Positions 9,775-17,607 of a stretch of 44,921 nucleotides of DNA are shown here, one piece after another. Made by a program: the position numbers and the translations under genes. Position 1 is the stretch's first letter. Each line of letters starts with the position of its first letter. The notes under the pieces are model-generated. The model saw only the letters and a list, made by a program, of their open reading frames with translations, was not told where the DNA came from and did no database searches. Source of the DNA: Mycobacterium sp. E3251 (GTDB taxonomy: Bacteria; Actinomycetota; Actinomycetes; Mycobacteriales; Mycobacteriaceae); assembly GCF_001666835.1 (NCBI RefSeq), contig NZ_LZJF01000139.1, positions 1 through 44,921 of the forward strand. The letters are read 5' to 3'.

Positions 9775-10086
9775 ATGGCGACCTACGCAATCGTCAAGAC
9801 GGGCGGCAAGCAGTACAAGGTCGCCGTCGGGGACGTGGTCAAGGTCGAGAAGCTCGACTCCGACCCGGGCGCGAATGTGTCGCTTCCCGTCACGCTGGTC
9901 GTGGACGGCGCGAAGGTGACCACCGACGCGGCCGCGCTGGCCAAGGTGGCGGTGACCGGCGAGGTGCTCGAGCACACCAAGGGCCCCAAGATCCGTATCC
10001 ACAAGTTCAGGAACAAGACCGGCTATCACAAGCGTCAGGGGCACCGTCAGCAGCTGACGGTCCTGAAGGTCACCGGGATCAAGTAG
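9775..10086 (+). CDS. rplU: 50S ribosomal protein L21
   Basis: A 103-residue ribosomal protein that binds 23S rRNA. It starts [20 protein letters not shown], the typical bL21 N-terminus, and carries the family signature [21 protein letters not shown] near residues 73-93. The frame opens earlier (9715), but the ATG at 9775 has AGGAG 5 nt upstream and gives the standard length. It is followed 15 bp later by rpmA, the invariant rplU-rpmA pair. Confidence 0.97.
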   Translation: MATYAIVKTGGKQYKVAVGDVVKVEKLDSDPGANVSLPVTLVVDGAKVTTDAAALAKVAVTGEVLEHTKGPKIRIHKFRNKTGYHKRQGHRQQLTVLKVTGIK

Positions 10087-10101
10087 CGGGAGGCGACAGA
10101 C

Positions 10102-10356
10102 ATGGCACACAAGAAGGGCGCTTCCAGCTCGCGCAACGGCCGGGATTCCGCCGCTCAGCGGCTGGGCGTGAAGCGGTTCGGCGGCCAGATCGTCAAGGCG
10201 GGCGAAATCATCGTTCGTCAACGTGGCACCAAGTTCCACCCCGGCCTCAACGTCGGGCGTGGCGGTGACGACACGTTGTTCGCCAAGGCCGCCGGAGCCG
10301 TCGAGTTCGGCATCAAGCGCGGCCGCAAAACCGTCAGCATCACGCCCCAGGTCTAA
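10102..10356 (+). CDS. rpmA: 50S ribosomal protein L27
   Basis: An 84-residue ribosomal protein near the peptidyl-transferase centre. The start [20 protein letters not shown] and the motif [21 protein letters not shown] are diagnostic of bL27. No N-terminal cleavage extension of the Firmicutes type is present. It lies 15 bp after rplU with GGGAGG upstream of the ATG, and a GC-rich hairpin follows. Confidence 0.97.
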   Translation: MAHKKGASSSRNGRDSAAQRLGVKRFGGQIVKAGEIIVRQRGTKFHPGLNVGRGGDDTLFAKAAGAVEFGIKRGRKTVSITPQV

Positions 10357-10367
10357 GCCTCACGAGC

Positions 10368-10384
10368 CGGGGGCAGCGCCCCCG
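10368..10384 (+). terminator. GC-rich hairpin after rpmA
   Basis: CGGGGGC-AGC-GCCCCCG is a perfect 7-bp stem with a 3-nt loop, 11 nt after the rpmA stop. There is no T-tract. Mycobacterial hairpins of this kind are often proposed as terminators or attenuators between operon segments. Confidence 0.45.
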
Positions 10385-10453
10385 TGCGGGGAACGCTGCG
10401 GCGGCGTTGCGAGGTATTTCGCCCTGGCGTGACATTCGAAGGGCTGGTATTCG

Positions 10454-11908
10454 ATGCCTCGATTTGTCGATCGGGTCGTCATCCACGCGCGAGCGGGTTC
10501 CGGCGGTAACGGCTGCGCGTCCGTCCATCGGGAGAAATTCAAGCCGCTGGGCGGTCCCGACGGCGGCAACGGCGGCCGCGGCGGCAGCATCGTGTTCGTC
10601 GTCGACCCGCAGGTCCACACCTTGCTGGACTTCCACTTCCATCCGCACGTCACCGCGCCCTCGGGCAAGCAGGGGATGGGCAACAACCGCGACGGCGCGG
10701 CCGGCGCCGACTTGGAAGTCAAAGTTCCCGACGGCACCGTGGTCTTGGACGAAAACGGCCGGCTGCTAGCCGATCTCGTGGGTGCGGGCACCCGCTTCGA
10801 AGCCGCGGCGGGAGGCCGTGGCGGCCTGGGCAACGCCGCACTCGCATCGCGTGCCCGCAAGGCCCCCGGCTTCGCGCTACTCGGTGAGCAGGGCGAAGCG
10901 CGGGACCTGACGCTCGAACTCAAGACCGTCGCCGACGCCGGCCTCATCGGTTTCCCCTCGGCCGGGAAATCGTCGCTGGTGTCGGCGATCTCGGCGGCCA
11001 AGCCGAAGATCGCGGACTACCCGTTCACCACCCTGGTGCCCAACCTCGGTGTGGTGTCGGCCGGCGAGCACACCTTCACCGTCGCCGATGTGCCGGGCCT
11101 GATTCCCGGCGCGTCGCAGGGCCGCGGTCTCGGCCTGGATTTCCTCCGGCACATCGAGCGCTGCGCCGTGCTGGTGCACGTCGTCGACTGTGCTACCGCC
11201 GAGCCGGGCCGCGACCCGATGTCCGACATCGATGCGTTGGAAGCCGAACTCGCCGCGTATACGCCTACCCTGCAAGGCGATTCGACCCTGGGCGACCTCG
11301 CCGAGCGGCCACGGGCGGTGGTGCTCAACAAGATCGACGTGCCCGAGGCGCGGGAACTCGCCGAATTCGTCCGCGACGACATCGCCGAACGCGGCTGGCC
11401 GGTGTTCCTGGTGTCGACGGTATCGCGGGAAGGCTTGCAACCGTTGATCTTCGGGCTGTGGCGGATGATCTCGGAATACAACGCCACCCGCCCGCAGGTC
11501 GTGCCGCGGCGGCCGGTAATCCGGCCGGTTCCGGTCGACGAGAGCGGCTTCACCGTCGAGCCGGACGGTGAGGGTGGCTTTGTGGTCACCGGCGCCCGCC
11601 CCCAGCGTTGGGTCCGGCAGACCAACTTCGACAATGACGAAGCCGTGGGCTATCTCGCCGACCGCCTGGCCCGGTTGGGTGTCGAGGACGAACTGTTGCG
11701 CCTCGGCGCGCAACCCGGGTGCGCCGTGACCATCGGGGACATGACATTCGACTGGGAGCCGCAAACACCTGCGGGACAACAGGTTGCGATGAACGCCCCG
11801 ATGTCTGGGAGAGGCACCGACGTGCGGCTGGAACGCAGCGAGCGCACCGGGGCCGCGGAGCGCAAGGCGGCCCGCCGTCAGCGCCGCGAACGCGGTGACG
11901 AGTCGTGA
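10454..11908 (+). CDS. obg: Ribosome-assembly GTPase Obg/CgtA
   Basis: A 484-residue Obg GTPase associated with the 50S subunit and stress signalling. The Gly-rich Obg fold occupies about 1-160 ([20 protein letters not shown]). The G1 motif is GFPSAGKSS at about 166-174, the G3 motif [10 protein letters not shown] at about 213-222 and the G4 motif NKID near 292-295. A C-terminal OCT domain covers about 358-436, followed by a charged tail rich in Arg and Glu. It follows rplU-rpmA as in most bacteria. Its stop is embedded in the start of the MIRU-like element that leads to proB. Confidence 0.96.
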   Translation: MPRFVDRVVIHARAGSGGNGCASVHREKFKPLGGPDGGNGGRGGSIVFVVDPQVHTLLDFHFHPHVTAPSGKQGMGNNRDGAAGADLEVKVPDGTVVLDENGRLLADLVGAGTRFEAAAGGRGGLGNAALASRARKAPGFALLGEQGEARDLTLELKTVADAGLIGFPSAGKSSLVSAISAAKPKIADYPFTTLVPNLGVVSAGEHTFTVADVPGLIPGASQGRGLGLDFLRHIERCAVLVHVVDCATAEPGRDPMSDIDALEAELAAYTPTLQGDSTLGDLAERPRAVVLNKIDVPEARELAEFVRDDIAERGWPVFLVSTVSREGLQPLIFGLWRMISEYNATRPQVVPRRPVIRPVPVDESGFTVEPDGEGGFVVTGARPQRWVRQTNFDNDEAVGYLADRLARLGVEDELLRLGAQPGCAVTIGDMTFDWEPQTPAGQQVAMNAPMSGRGTDVRLERSERTGAAERKAARRQRRERGDES

Positions 11909-11981
11909 GCGCCGGCGATGATGCAGTGGGGGCACCGCCCGCTTGCGGGGGACGAAGCGATGAGCAGGAGCGGCGCATCGT
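11905..11981 (+). repeat. MIRU-type interspersed repeat at the obg/proB junction
   Basis: The segment starting GTGAGCGCCGGCGATGATGC and ending with GCGATGAGCAGGAGCGGCGC then ATCGTGA closely resembles the M. tuberculosis MIRU described from the senX3-regX3 intercistronic region, as I recall it. Like those elements it is about 77 bp, overlaps the upstream stop codon (obg TGA 11906-11908) and ends over the downstream start (proB GTG 11980). It has an internal palindromic part (CCGC-TTGC-GGGG type at about 11938-11949) and carries an AGGAG that can serve proB. Confidence 0.7.
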
Positions 11982-13083
11982 GATAGCTCAGCGCGACGCC
12001 ATCCGGGCCGCGCGCAGCCTGGTGGTCAAGGTCGGGACCAACGCGCTGACCACACCGTCCGGGGTGTTCGACGCGGGCCGGCTGGCCGGGCTGTCCGACG
12101 CCATCGAAACACGCATGAAGTCGGGCACTGACGTCGTCATCGTCTCTTCGGGTGCCATCGCCGCCGGCATCGAGCCACTCGGATTAGCCCGTCGCCCCAA
12201 GGATTTGGCGACCAAGCAGGCCGCGGCCAGCGTCGGGCAGGTCGCGCTGGTGAACGCGTGGAGCGCGGCGTTCGCGAGGTATGGCCGCACGGTGGGGCAG
12301 GTGCTGCTGACCGCGCACGATATCTCCATGCGGGCCCAGCACACGAACGCCCAGCGCACCCTGGACCGGCTGCGGGCTCTGCACGCGGTGGCGATCGTCA
12401 ACGAGAACGACACGGTGGCCACCAACGAGATTCGGTTCGGCGACAATGATCGACTTTCGGCGCTGGTGGCTCACCTGGTCGGAGCCGAGGCCCTGGTGCT
12501 GCTCTCCGACATCGACGGTCTGTACGACTCGGATCCCCGAAAAACCAAGGGCGCCCGATTCATTGCGGAGGTCTCCGGCTCGGCGGACCTGACCGGTGTG
12601 GTTGCCGGACCGGGCAGCGACTTGGGCACCGGGGGGATGGTGTCCAAGATGTCGTCGGCATTGCTGGCCGCCGACGCGGGAGTGCCGGTCCTGCTCGCCG
12701 CCGCGGCCGACGCCGCGACCGCCCTGACCGATGCTTCGGTCGGCACGGTGTTTGCCGCCCGGCCCGTTCGAATGTCGGCGCGCCGGTTCTGGGTGCGGTA
12801 TGCCGCCGAAGCGGCCGGCGCGCTGACCCTGGACGAGGGCGCGGTGCGTGCGGTGGTATCCCAGCGCCGCTCGTTGCTGGCCGCCGGCGTCACCGCGGTG
12901 TCGGGCCGGTTCTATGCCGGAGACGTCGTCGAACTGCGCGGCGCGGACGCGGCCATGGTCGCCCGCGGCGTGGTGGCCTACGACGCGACCGAACTGGCGA
13001 CCATGATCGGCCGGTCAACCTCCGAGCTGCCGGGGGAGTTGCGCAGGCCCGCGGTGCATGCCGACGATCTGGTGGCGGTTTAG
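11980..13083 (+). CDS. proB: Glutamate 5-kinase
   Basis: The first enzyme of proline synthesis, phosphorylating glutamate. It is a 367-residue protein with an amino-acid-kinase domain ([12 protein letters not shown] near residues 11-22, [12 protein letters not shown] near 48-59, and [25 protein letters not shown] in mid-domain) and a C-terminal PUA domain from about 275. The frame is open to a GTG at 11905, but that extension is MIRU sequence. The GTG at 11980 has AGGAG (11966-11970) and lines up with the M. tuberculosis N-terminus. The partner gene proA lies 17.5 kb downstream in the same orientation. Confidence 0.95.
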   Translation: MIAQRDAIRAARSLVVKVGTNALTTPSGVFDAGRLAGLSDAIETRMKSGTDVVIVSSGAIAAGIEPLGLARRPKDLATKQAAASVGQVALVNAWSAAFARYGRTVGQVLLTAHDISMRAQHTNAQRTLDRLRALHAVAIVNENDTVATNEIRFGDNDRLSALVAHLVGAEALVLLSDIDGLYDSDPRKTKGARFIAEVSGSADLTGVVAGPGSDLGTGGMVSKMSSALLAADAGVPVLLAAAADAATALTDASVGTVFAARPVRMSARRFWVRYAAEAAGALTLDEGAVRAVVSQRRSLLAAGVTAVSGRFYAGDVVELRGADAAMVARGVVAYDATELATMIGRSTSELPGELRRPAVHADDLVAV

Positions 13084-13088
13084 GGCGG

Positions 13089-13520
13089 CTAGCTGAAGGG
13101 GTTGCTGTTGTCCTGCCACGCCGCCGATTCGGGACGCGGCCCGTAACGCAGGGCGTAGTCCTCGTGCATCTTCGCTTGCTTCTTGTTCTTGAGCACGTCG
13201 ACGAGGTTCGGGTTCAGGCCGTGCTGCGCCAGCCGGTGCCGGCGCCAGACCTTGTTCAATGCGAGCGAAATCAGCAGGGCCCAGGTATAGAGCGGCACGG
13301 TCATCTCGGTGTGCACATACAGCGAAGCGGGCAGCAGCCAGAATGGTGCGAGAACCAACAGGGGCGGGATGGCCCACCGGATCATGTGCCGGCGCACGGC
13401 CCCCTTGCCGGCCAGATCGTTGGCGACCCAGTCGCGCATCGAGCTGGGCAGGCACCGACCGTACGAGTAGGCGATGTACTGCCAGACGTTGGGTTTGGTG
13501 CGGGTCTTGGATTCGGTCAC
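13089..13520 (-). CDS. Small membrane protein, DUF5313-type
   Basis: A 143-residue protein with the N-terminal pattern PNVWQYIAYSYGRCLPSSMRDWVxNDLAGKGAxxR typical of an actinobacterial family that I recall as DUF5313. Two hydrophobic segments follow (about 52-70 and 75-90). The C-terminal half is basic and polar (NKKQAKMHEDYALRYGPRP). The function is unknown. It is tail-to-tail with proB, separated by only 5 bp. The GTG start has AGGAG 5 nt upstream. It is the first gene of an accessory block absent from this place in M. tuberculosis as I recall. Confidence 0.75.
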   Translation of the reverse strand: MTESKTRTKPNVWQYIAYSYGRCLPSSMRDWVANDLAGKGAVRRHMIRWAIPPLLVLAPFWLLPASLYVHTEMTVPLYTWALLISLALNKVWRRHRLAQHGLNPNLVDVLKNKKQAKMHEDYALRYGPRPESAAWQDNSNPFS

Positions 13521-13543
13521 GGTGGCTCCTATGGCGGGCGGTT

Positions 13544-14035
13544 TCAGGACTGCAATGCGCCCGCCGCCAGGGCGGCCGCGTTGATGCGGGTCAACACCTG
13601 GTGCAGGTGCTGAAGTTCGCCGATGTCGACGCCCAGACGCGCGACCACGGCGGGTGGAATCTTGAGCGCACGGCGCCGCAAGGCTGTGCCGCTGTCGGTG
13701 AGTTTGACGTCAGTGGAGCGCTCGTCGACGGTGCTTCGCGTACGGGTGATCAGGCCGAGTGCCTCCAAGCGCTTGAGCATCGGCGACAATGTGGCCGGAT
13801 CCATCTGCAACGTAGCCGCAATTTCCTTGACTGACAAAGCTTTTCGCTGCCCCGTTCCGGCCCGCTGGTGATCCCAGAGCGTCAGCATCACCAGGTACTG
13901 GGGGTGGGTCAGCCCCAACGGCTCCAACAGCGGCCGGTAGACGGCCAAAACGGCGCGGTTGGTCACGCTCAGCGCGAAGCACACCTGCTGTTCGAGGGAA
14001 AGCGGGTCGAGCTCCGGTGCGGTCAGCGGCGACAT
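13544..14035 (-). CDS. MarR-family regulator, OhrR-like peroxide sensor
   Basis: A 163-residue winged-helix regulator. The N-terminus LEQQVCFALSVTNRAV... followed by YRPLLEPLGLTHPQYLVMLTLW matches the OhrR branch, in which the conserved Cys (here Cys19) is oxidised by organic hydroperoxides. The DNA-binding helices lie near 70-90 (AATLQMDPATLSPMLKRLE), and the wing contains RSTVDERSTDVKLT. A TTG at 14053 would add six residues, but the ATG at 14035 sits 6 nt after a TACCAT -10 box and is preferred. No ohr gene is adjacent, so its target beyond itself is not evident. A palindromic operator lies upstream. Confidence 0.85.
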   Translation of the reverse strand: MSPLTAPELDPLSLEQQVCFALSVTNRAVLAVYRPLLEPLGLTHPQYLVMLTLWDHQRAGTGQRKALSVKEIAATLQMDPATLSPMLKRLEALGLITRTRSTVDERSTDVKLTDSGTALRRRALKIPPAVVARLGVDIGELQHLHQVLTRINAAALAAGALQS

Positions 14036-14071
14036 AATTACATGGTATCCCAATAGTTAACGTGCTAACTA
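14036..14071 (-). promoter_or_regulatory. marR promoter with palindromic operator
   Basis: On the minus strand TACCAT (14042-14047) is a -10 box 6 nt before the ATG, suggesting a leaderless mRNA. An inverted repeat TAGTTA-N6-TAACTA at 14054-14071 overlaps the -35/spacer region. This placement predicts autorepression by the MarR protein. Confidence 0.55.
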
Positions 14072-14102
14072 TGTCGTCCTCGTCACAGCCACGGCCCGTG
14101 CA

Positions 14103-14753
14103 TTAGTGCACCGAAGTGGATTTGAGATACAGAGCGCCCCAGACGATCTCGGTCAGCGTGGCGGCCAGCTCCGCGTCATAGTCGCGCGGGTTCACCGGGA
14201 GGTTCTGCTGGCAGGATCGCTCGACCATCCAGGTCAGGGCGTTGGCGGTGGTGGCCGCGGGCAATTCCGGCCGGATCGAGCCGTCGGCCTGCCCTTCCTC
14301 GATGACCCGGGTCATCCGCCCGGTGACCGCGGTCAACAGGTTGCGGTAGGTCGCCGCGACCAGCGGGTCATAGCCGGCCATTTCGTTCAGCGCGACCAAC
14401 ACCGGTTGGTGCCGCCGATAGCTGGCGATGATGGCGTCCATCGCGGCGCGCACGTCGGCCGGATCGTGCCGGCCGGCCACGCTCCACCAGCGATCCGCGC
14501 TCTCGGCGAGGTCGGCGAACACCTGGTTGGCCAGGCGGCGCAGCAGGTGCCCTTTGTCCTCGAAGTAGATGTAGAAGCTCGCGCGGGAGATGCCGGCCGC
14601 GCTGGACAGCCGGTCCACGCTGAGCTCGGTGAAACTGGCGCCGTCGCGCATCAGCCGCTCGGTGGCGTCCAGCAGCCGGCGTTCGATCTGCTCTCGCCGC
14701 TGCTGACGTTCCTGTTCGCGGTTGGCCTGCGGCTTCCGGGTGACCGATGGCAT
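14103..14753 (-). CDS. TetR-family transcriptional regulator
   Basis: A 216-residue regulator with an N-terminal TetR helix-turn-helix (about 22-70: ATERLMRDG...ELSVDRLSSAAGISRASFYIYFEDKGHLL) and a helical ligand-binding C-terminal domain. The helix-turn-helix resembles EthR (GISRPTFYFYF), and the C-terminal domain shares the NALTWMVER/NLMNER-like pattern. It is divergently transcribed from a cytochrome P450, and two overlapping palindromes lie between them, so it most likely represses itself and the P450. A -10 TATGCT (14760-14765, minus strand) lies 6 nt before the ATG. Confidence 0.9.
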   Translation of the reverse strand: MPSVTRKPQANREQERQQRREQIERRLLDATERLMRDGASFTELSVDRLSSAAGISRASFYIYFEDKGHLLRRLANQVFADLAESADRWWSVAGRHDPADVRAAMDAIIASYRRHQPVLVALNEMAGYDPLVAATYRNLLTAVTGRMTRVIEEGQADGSIRPELPAATTANALTWMVERSCQQNLPVNPRDYDAELAATLTEIVWGALYLKSTSVH

Positions 14754-14759
14754 ATGCCC

Positions 14760-14765
14760 AGCATA
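14760..14765 (-). promoter_or_regulatory. -10 box for leaderless tetR
   Basis: On the minus strand TATGCT is followed by 6 nt and then the tetR ATG (14753). A TAGTCA -35-like element 18 nt upstream overlaps the operator at 14787-14803. Confidence 0.45.
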
Positions 14766-14782
14766 GAGCGTCTTGTGACGGC

Positions 14783-14812
14783 TTGACTAGACACTATGTC
14801 TAGGAATAGTGT
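14783..14812 (+). promoter_or_regulatory. P450 promoter with two overlapping palindromic operators
   Basis: CTAGACA-CTA-TGTCTAG (14787-14803) is a perfect 7-3-7 palindrome. ACACTAT-N8-ATAGTGT (14791-14812) is a second perfect 7-bp inverted repeat sharing half of the first. TTGACT (14783-14788) and TAGTGT (14807-14812), 18 nt apart, form a plausible SigA promoter toward the P450, so bound repressor would cover the whole promoter. The array fits TetR-type binding by two dimers. Confidence 0.65.
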
Positions 14813-14858
14813 CGCAGGCAGTCTGTGACCGAGGTCATACGCAACGGAGGGATCGCCA

Positions 14859-16136
14859 ATGACCGTGATGACCGGGACGTCGGGCACCGAGAAGCCCGGG
14901 CGTGCCTACGACCCCATCGACCTGTCCTCGCGCGCGTTTTGGTCGACCACCGCGGCCGACCGGGAGCGTTCGTTCGCGGTGCTACGGGCCGAACGCCCGG
15001 TGAGCTGGCACCCTCCGGTTGAAGACGCCCTGATGTCCGATCCCGAGGATCCCGGCTACTGGGCGGTCACCCGGCGCGCGGACATCGTCTCGGTCAGCCG
15101 AAACAACGAGGTGTTCCTGTCCGGCAAGGGGGTGATTTTCGAGAACGTCCCCGTGGAACTGCTCGAGGCCTCGCAGTCCTTCCTGGCGATGGACCCACCG
15201 CGGCACACCAAGCTGCGCAAGCTGGTCAGCGCGGCGTTCACCCCGCGGCAGGTCCGCCGCATCGAGGACTCGATCAAGGCGAACGCCAAGACCATCGTCG
15301 AAGAGCTGCGGGCCGCGGGCAGCGGCGTAGATTTCGTCGAGCAGTGTTCGAAACAGCTGCCCATTCGCACACTCTCGGACATGGTCGGGATCGAAGAATC
15401 CGAGCGTGAGCACGTGGCGCGGGCCGCCGATGCGCTGGTGTCATGGGCGGACCCCGTCTACCTCGACGGGCGCAATCCGCTGGAGGTCCTGGTCGAGAAT
15501 CAGATGTATCTGCACCAGGTCGCCGGCGCGCTGGCCGCCGAGCGCCGCGAGCGGCCGGGTGACGACCTGTTCAGCGGTCTGGTGAACGCGGAGGTGGACG
15601 GCGACCGGTTGTCCGACGCCGACGTGGCCGCGTTCTTCGTGTTGCTCGCCGTGGCCGCCAACGACACCACCCGCCAGACCACCAGCCATGCGATGAAGGC
15701 GCTCACGGACTTTCCCGATCAGCGCGCCTGGCTGCTCGAGGATTTCGACAACCGGATTCCCATGGCGGTCGAGGAGTTCATCCGGTGGGCCTCACCGGTG
15801 ATGACCTTCCGGCGCACGGCGGCAACGGATGTCGAGCTGGGCGGCCAGACCATCCGCGCGGGGGAGAAGGTGGTGATGTTCTACCCGTCCGGAAACTGGG
15901 ACACCGAGGCTTTCGACCATCCGGAACGTTTCGACCTGGCCCGCGACCCCAACCCGCACGTCGGCTTCGGCGGCGGGGGGGTGCACTTCTGCCTCGGCGC
16001 GCACGTGGCCCGGGCGCAGCTGCGAGCCATCTTCGGCGAGTTGCTGCGGCAGCTGCCGGACATCCAGGCGGGTGAGCCCGCATACGTGGCGGGCAACTTC
16101 ATTCACGCCGTGCGCCGCATGCCGTGCACGTTCTAA
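14859..16136 (+). CDS. Cytochrome P450 (CYP124/125/142-like clan)
   Basis: A 425-residue soluble monooxygenase. The I-helix oxygen-activation motif is AANDTTRQ (about 267-274), the K-helix EEFIRWASPV (about 305-314), and the haem loop GFGGGGVHFCLG has the thiolate ligand Cys378. The RWASPV, FDLARDPNPHVGFGGGG and FIHAVRRMP strings are shared with the mycobacterial CYP124/125/142 lipid and sterol hydroxylases, so a sterol, fatty-acid or terpenoid substrate is possible but not shown. No ferredoxin or reductase gene is adjacent. A divergent TetR probably controls it. It ends convergently with the sirtuin gene, overlapping by 4 bp. Confidence 0.93.
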   Translation: MTVMTGTSGTEKPGRAYDPIDLSSRAFWSTTAADRERSFAVLRAERPVSWHPPVEDALMSDPEDPGYWAVTRRADIVSVSRNNEVFLSGKGVIFENVPVELLEASQSFLAMDPPRHTKLRKLVSAAFTPRQVRRIEDSIKANAKTIVEELRAAGSGVDFVEQCSKQLPIRTLSDMVGIEESEREHVARAADALVSWADPVYLDGRNPLEVLVENQMYLHQVAGALAAERRERPGDDLFSGLVNAEVDGDRLSDADVAAFFVLLAVAANDTTRQTTSHAMKALTDFPDQRAWLLEDFDNRIPMAVEEFIRWASPVMTFRRTAATDVELGGQTIRAGEKVVMFYPSGNWDTEAFDHPERFDLARDPNPHVGFGGGGVHFCLGAHVARAQLRAIFGELLRQLPDIQAGEPAYVAGNFIHAVRRMPCTF

Positions 16137-16981
16137 CCCGCTGCTATCGGCGATAACTCGTCAGCCAGCAGCGCCAGCAGCTCCGAGCAGCCGCCGTCGA
16201 CCTTGACGGTGGCCAGGTCATCCCCGCGGGTGCGGCCCCGGTTGATGATGGCGATGGGCCTGCCCAGCGCGGCGGCGTGACGCACGAACCGGTAGCCGGA
16301 GAACACCGTCAGCGACGAGCCGGCGACCAGTAGTGCGTCGGCCTCGTCCACCAGTGAATATGCCTGGTCGACAACCTCTTTGGCGACGCTTTCACCGAAG
16401 TAGACGATGTCCGGCTTGAGCATTCCGCCACAGCGCGGACAGTCCAGATAGCGGAACGACGTGGTATCGGCGACGACGGCGTCGGCGTCGGGGGCCACCG
16501 CGAGGCCGCCGACCGCTTCGGCGCGCTCGGCGAATCCCGGGTTGAGCGCTTCCAGTTGTTCGGCCAGCGCGGCGCGGCTCATGGTGTACCCGCAGCCCAG
16601 GCAGATCACCCGCGCGTAGGTGCCGTGCAGATTGACGACATTCTCGCTGCCGGCCTTGGTGTGCAGCAGGTCGACGTTCTGGGTGATCACCCCGGTCACC
16701 ACCGACGCGCGCTCGAGGGCGGCCAACGCTCGGTGGCCGGCGTTGGGCATGGTGTCATCCATGTGCCGCCAGCCGACGTGGTTGCGCGCCCAGTACCGCT
16801 GCCGGAACGCAGGATCCGAGGTGAACTGGCGGATGGTCATCGGATTGCTGGGCGGGGAATCAGGACCCCGGTAGTCGGGGATGCCGGAGTCGGTGGACAG
16901 CCCCGCGCCCGTCAGCACCGCAATCCGGCGGCCGGCCAGCAACGCGACCAACTCCGGCGATTCTGCGCGGCGGGCGGTCAC
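16133..16981 (-). CDS. Sir2-family NAD-dependent protein deacylase, SIRT4-like (class II)
   Basis: A 282-residue sirtuin that would remove acyl groups from lysines using NAD+ and release nicotinamide. It shows GAGLSTDSGIPDYRG (25-39), QNVD (101-104), catalytic His119, a zinc site Cys127/Cys130/Cys181/Cys184, and LKPDIVYFGE (188-197). The strings RQRYWARNHVGW, HTKAGS and AGSSLTVFSGYRFV resemble human SIRT4 much more than CobB-type enzymes. SIRT4-type sirtuins prefer lipoyl, biotinyl or branched acyl groups, so plain deacetylation should not be assumed. A TACGCT -10 box 7 nt before the GTG indicates its own leaderless transcript. Confidence 0.93.
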   Translation of the reverse strand: MTARRAESPELVALLAGRRIAVLTGAGLSTDSGIPDYRGPDSPPSNPMTIRQFTSDPAFRQRYWARNHVGWRHMDDTMPNAGHRALAALERASVVTGVITQNVDLLHTKAGSENVVNLHGTYARVICLGCGYTMSRAALAEQLEALNPGFAERAEAVGGLAVAPDADAVVADTTSFRYLDCPRCGGMLKPDIVYFGESVAKEVVDQAYSLVDEADALLVAGSSLTVFSGYRFVRHAAALGRPIAIINRGRTRGDDLATVKVDGGCSELLALLADELSPIAAG

Positions 16982-16988
16982 CCCGTCC

Positions 16989-16994
16989 AGCGTA
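16989..16994 (-). promoter_or_regulatory. -10 box for the leaderless sirtuin gene
   Basis: On the minus strand TACGCT lies 7 nt before the GTG at 16981, inside the 27-bp gap behind the isochorismatase-like gene. No Shine-Dalgarno is visible. Confidence 0.4.
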
Positions 16995-17008
16995 CGGCCA
17001 TGACGTGG

Positions 17009-17548
17009 TTAACCGAGGCACTCCGCGGCGGTGGTGAGCTCCGCCGACATGTTCTTCTCCATCATCTTGAGCGCCGCCGCGGCCAACTCGGCGTCGATGC
17101 CCGCGACCGCGTCGGTCGGTATCACGACGGGAAAGTGCCGCACGTAGGCGTCGAGCGCGGTGTAGAGGATGCACTGCTCGGTGACCTGGCCGGCGATGAC
17201 CAACCGCTTGGTCTCCAGCCGGTTCAGCAGGTAGGCCAGCGCGGTCGCATAAAAGGCGCTGTGCCGGACCTTGGTCATCACGCGCAAGTCCCCGGCCGGC
17301 ACAATCGGCTTCACCAGATCGGGGCGCGCGCCGTCGAGCGCGGAGCCGACGATGTCGGAGAACTGGGCCGCGAAATCGCCGTAGTTGTCGTTGACGTAGA
17401 CCAGGTCCACGTCGTCGGATTCGCGTGCGCGCCGGACCAAATCGGCCAGCGGGTCGATGATGGTGGCGACATTGGGTATTAGTTCTTCAGCATCGGGATG
17501 CTGGTAGGTGTTCATCATGTCGACCACGACCACGGCAGTATCGCTCAT
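17009..17548 (-). CDS. Isochorismatase-fold cysteine hydrolase
   Basis: A 179-residue hydrolase of the isochorismatase/nicotinamidase superfamily. The catalytic triad is visible as Asp10 (VVVVDMMNTY), Lys93 (MTKVRHSAFY) and Cys126 (QVTEQCILYTALDA), with the usual cis-peptide VT before the Cys region. The metal-binding DxH...H set of true nicotinamidases is not present, so PncA-like activity is doubtful in spite of the sirtuin and nadE neighbours. The substrate is unknown. The ATG at 17548 gives the family N-terminus; the frame is open further upstream but would overlap nadE antisense. It is divergent from nadE (59-bp gap). Confidence 0.85.
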   Translation of the reverse strand: MSDTAVVVVDMMNTYQHPDAEELIPNVATIIDPLADLVRRARESDDVDLVYVNDNYGDFAAQFSDIVGSALDGARPDLVKPIVPAGDLRVMTKVRHSAFYATALAYLLNRLETKRLVIAGQVTEQCILYTALDAYVRHFPVVIPTDAVAGIDAELAAAALKMMEKNMSAELTTAAECLG

Positions 17549-17607
17549 GATGGAAGGGATACCCGGCGGCCGCGGGTTGACACAGGTCAGGCGACAATGG
17601 AAGGGCG

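Noticed and set aside
11905..11979. N-terminal extension of ProB by 25 residues
   Set aside because: The extension is MIRU-like repeat sequence, and the GTG at 11980 has a ribosome-binding site and aligns with known ProB N-termini.
14036..14053. TTG start adding six residues to the MarR regulator
   Set aside because: The -10 box TACCAT lies inside this segment and points to the ATG at 14035.
17009..17548. Nicotinamidase (PncA) assignment for the isochorismatase-fold gene
   Set aside because: The Asp/Lys/Cys triad is present, but the metal-binding Asp/His set of nicotinamidases is not seen.
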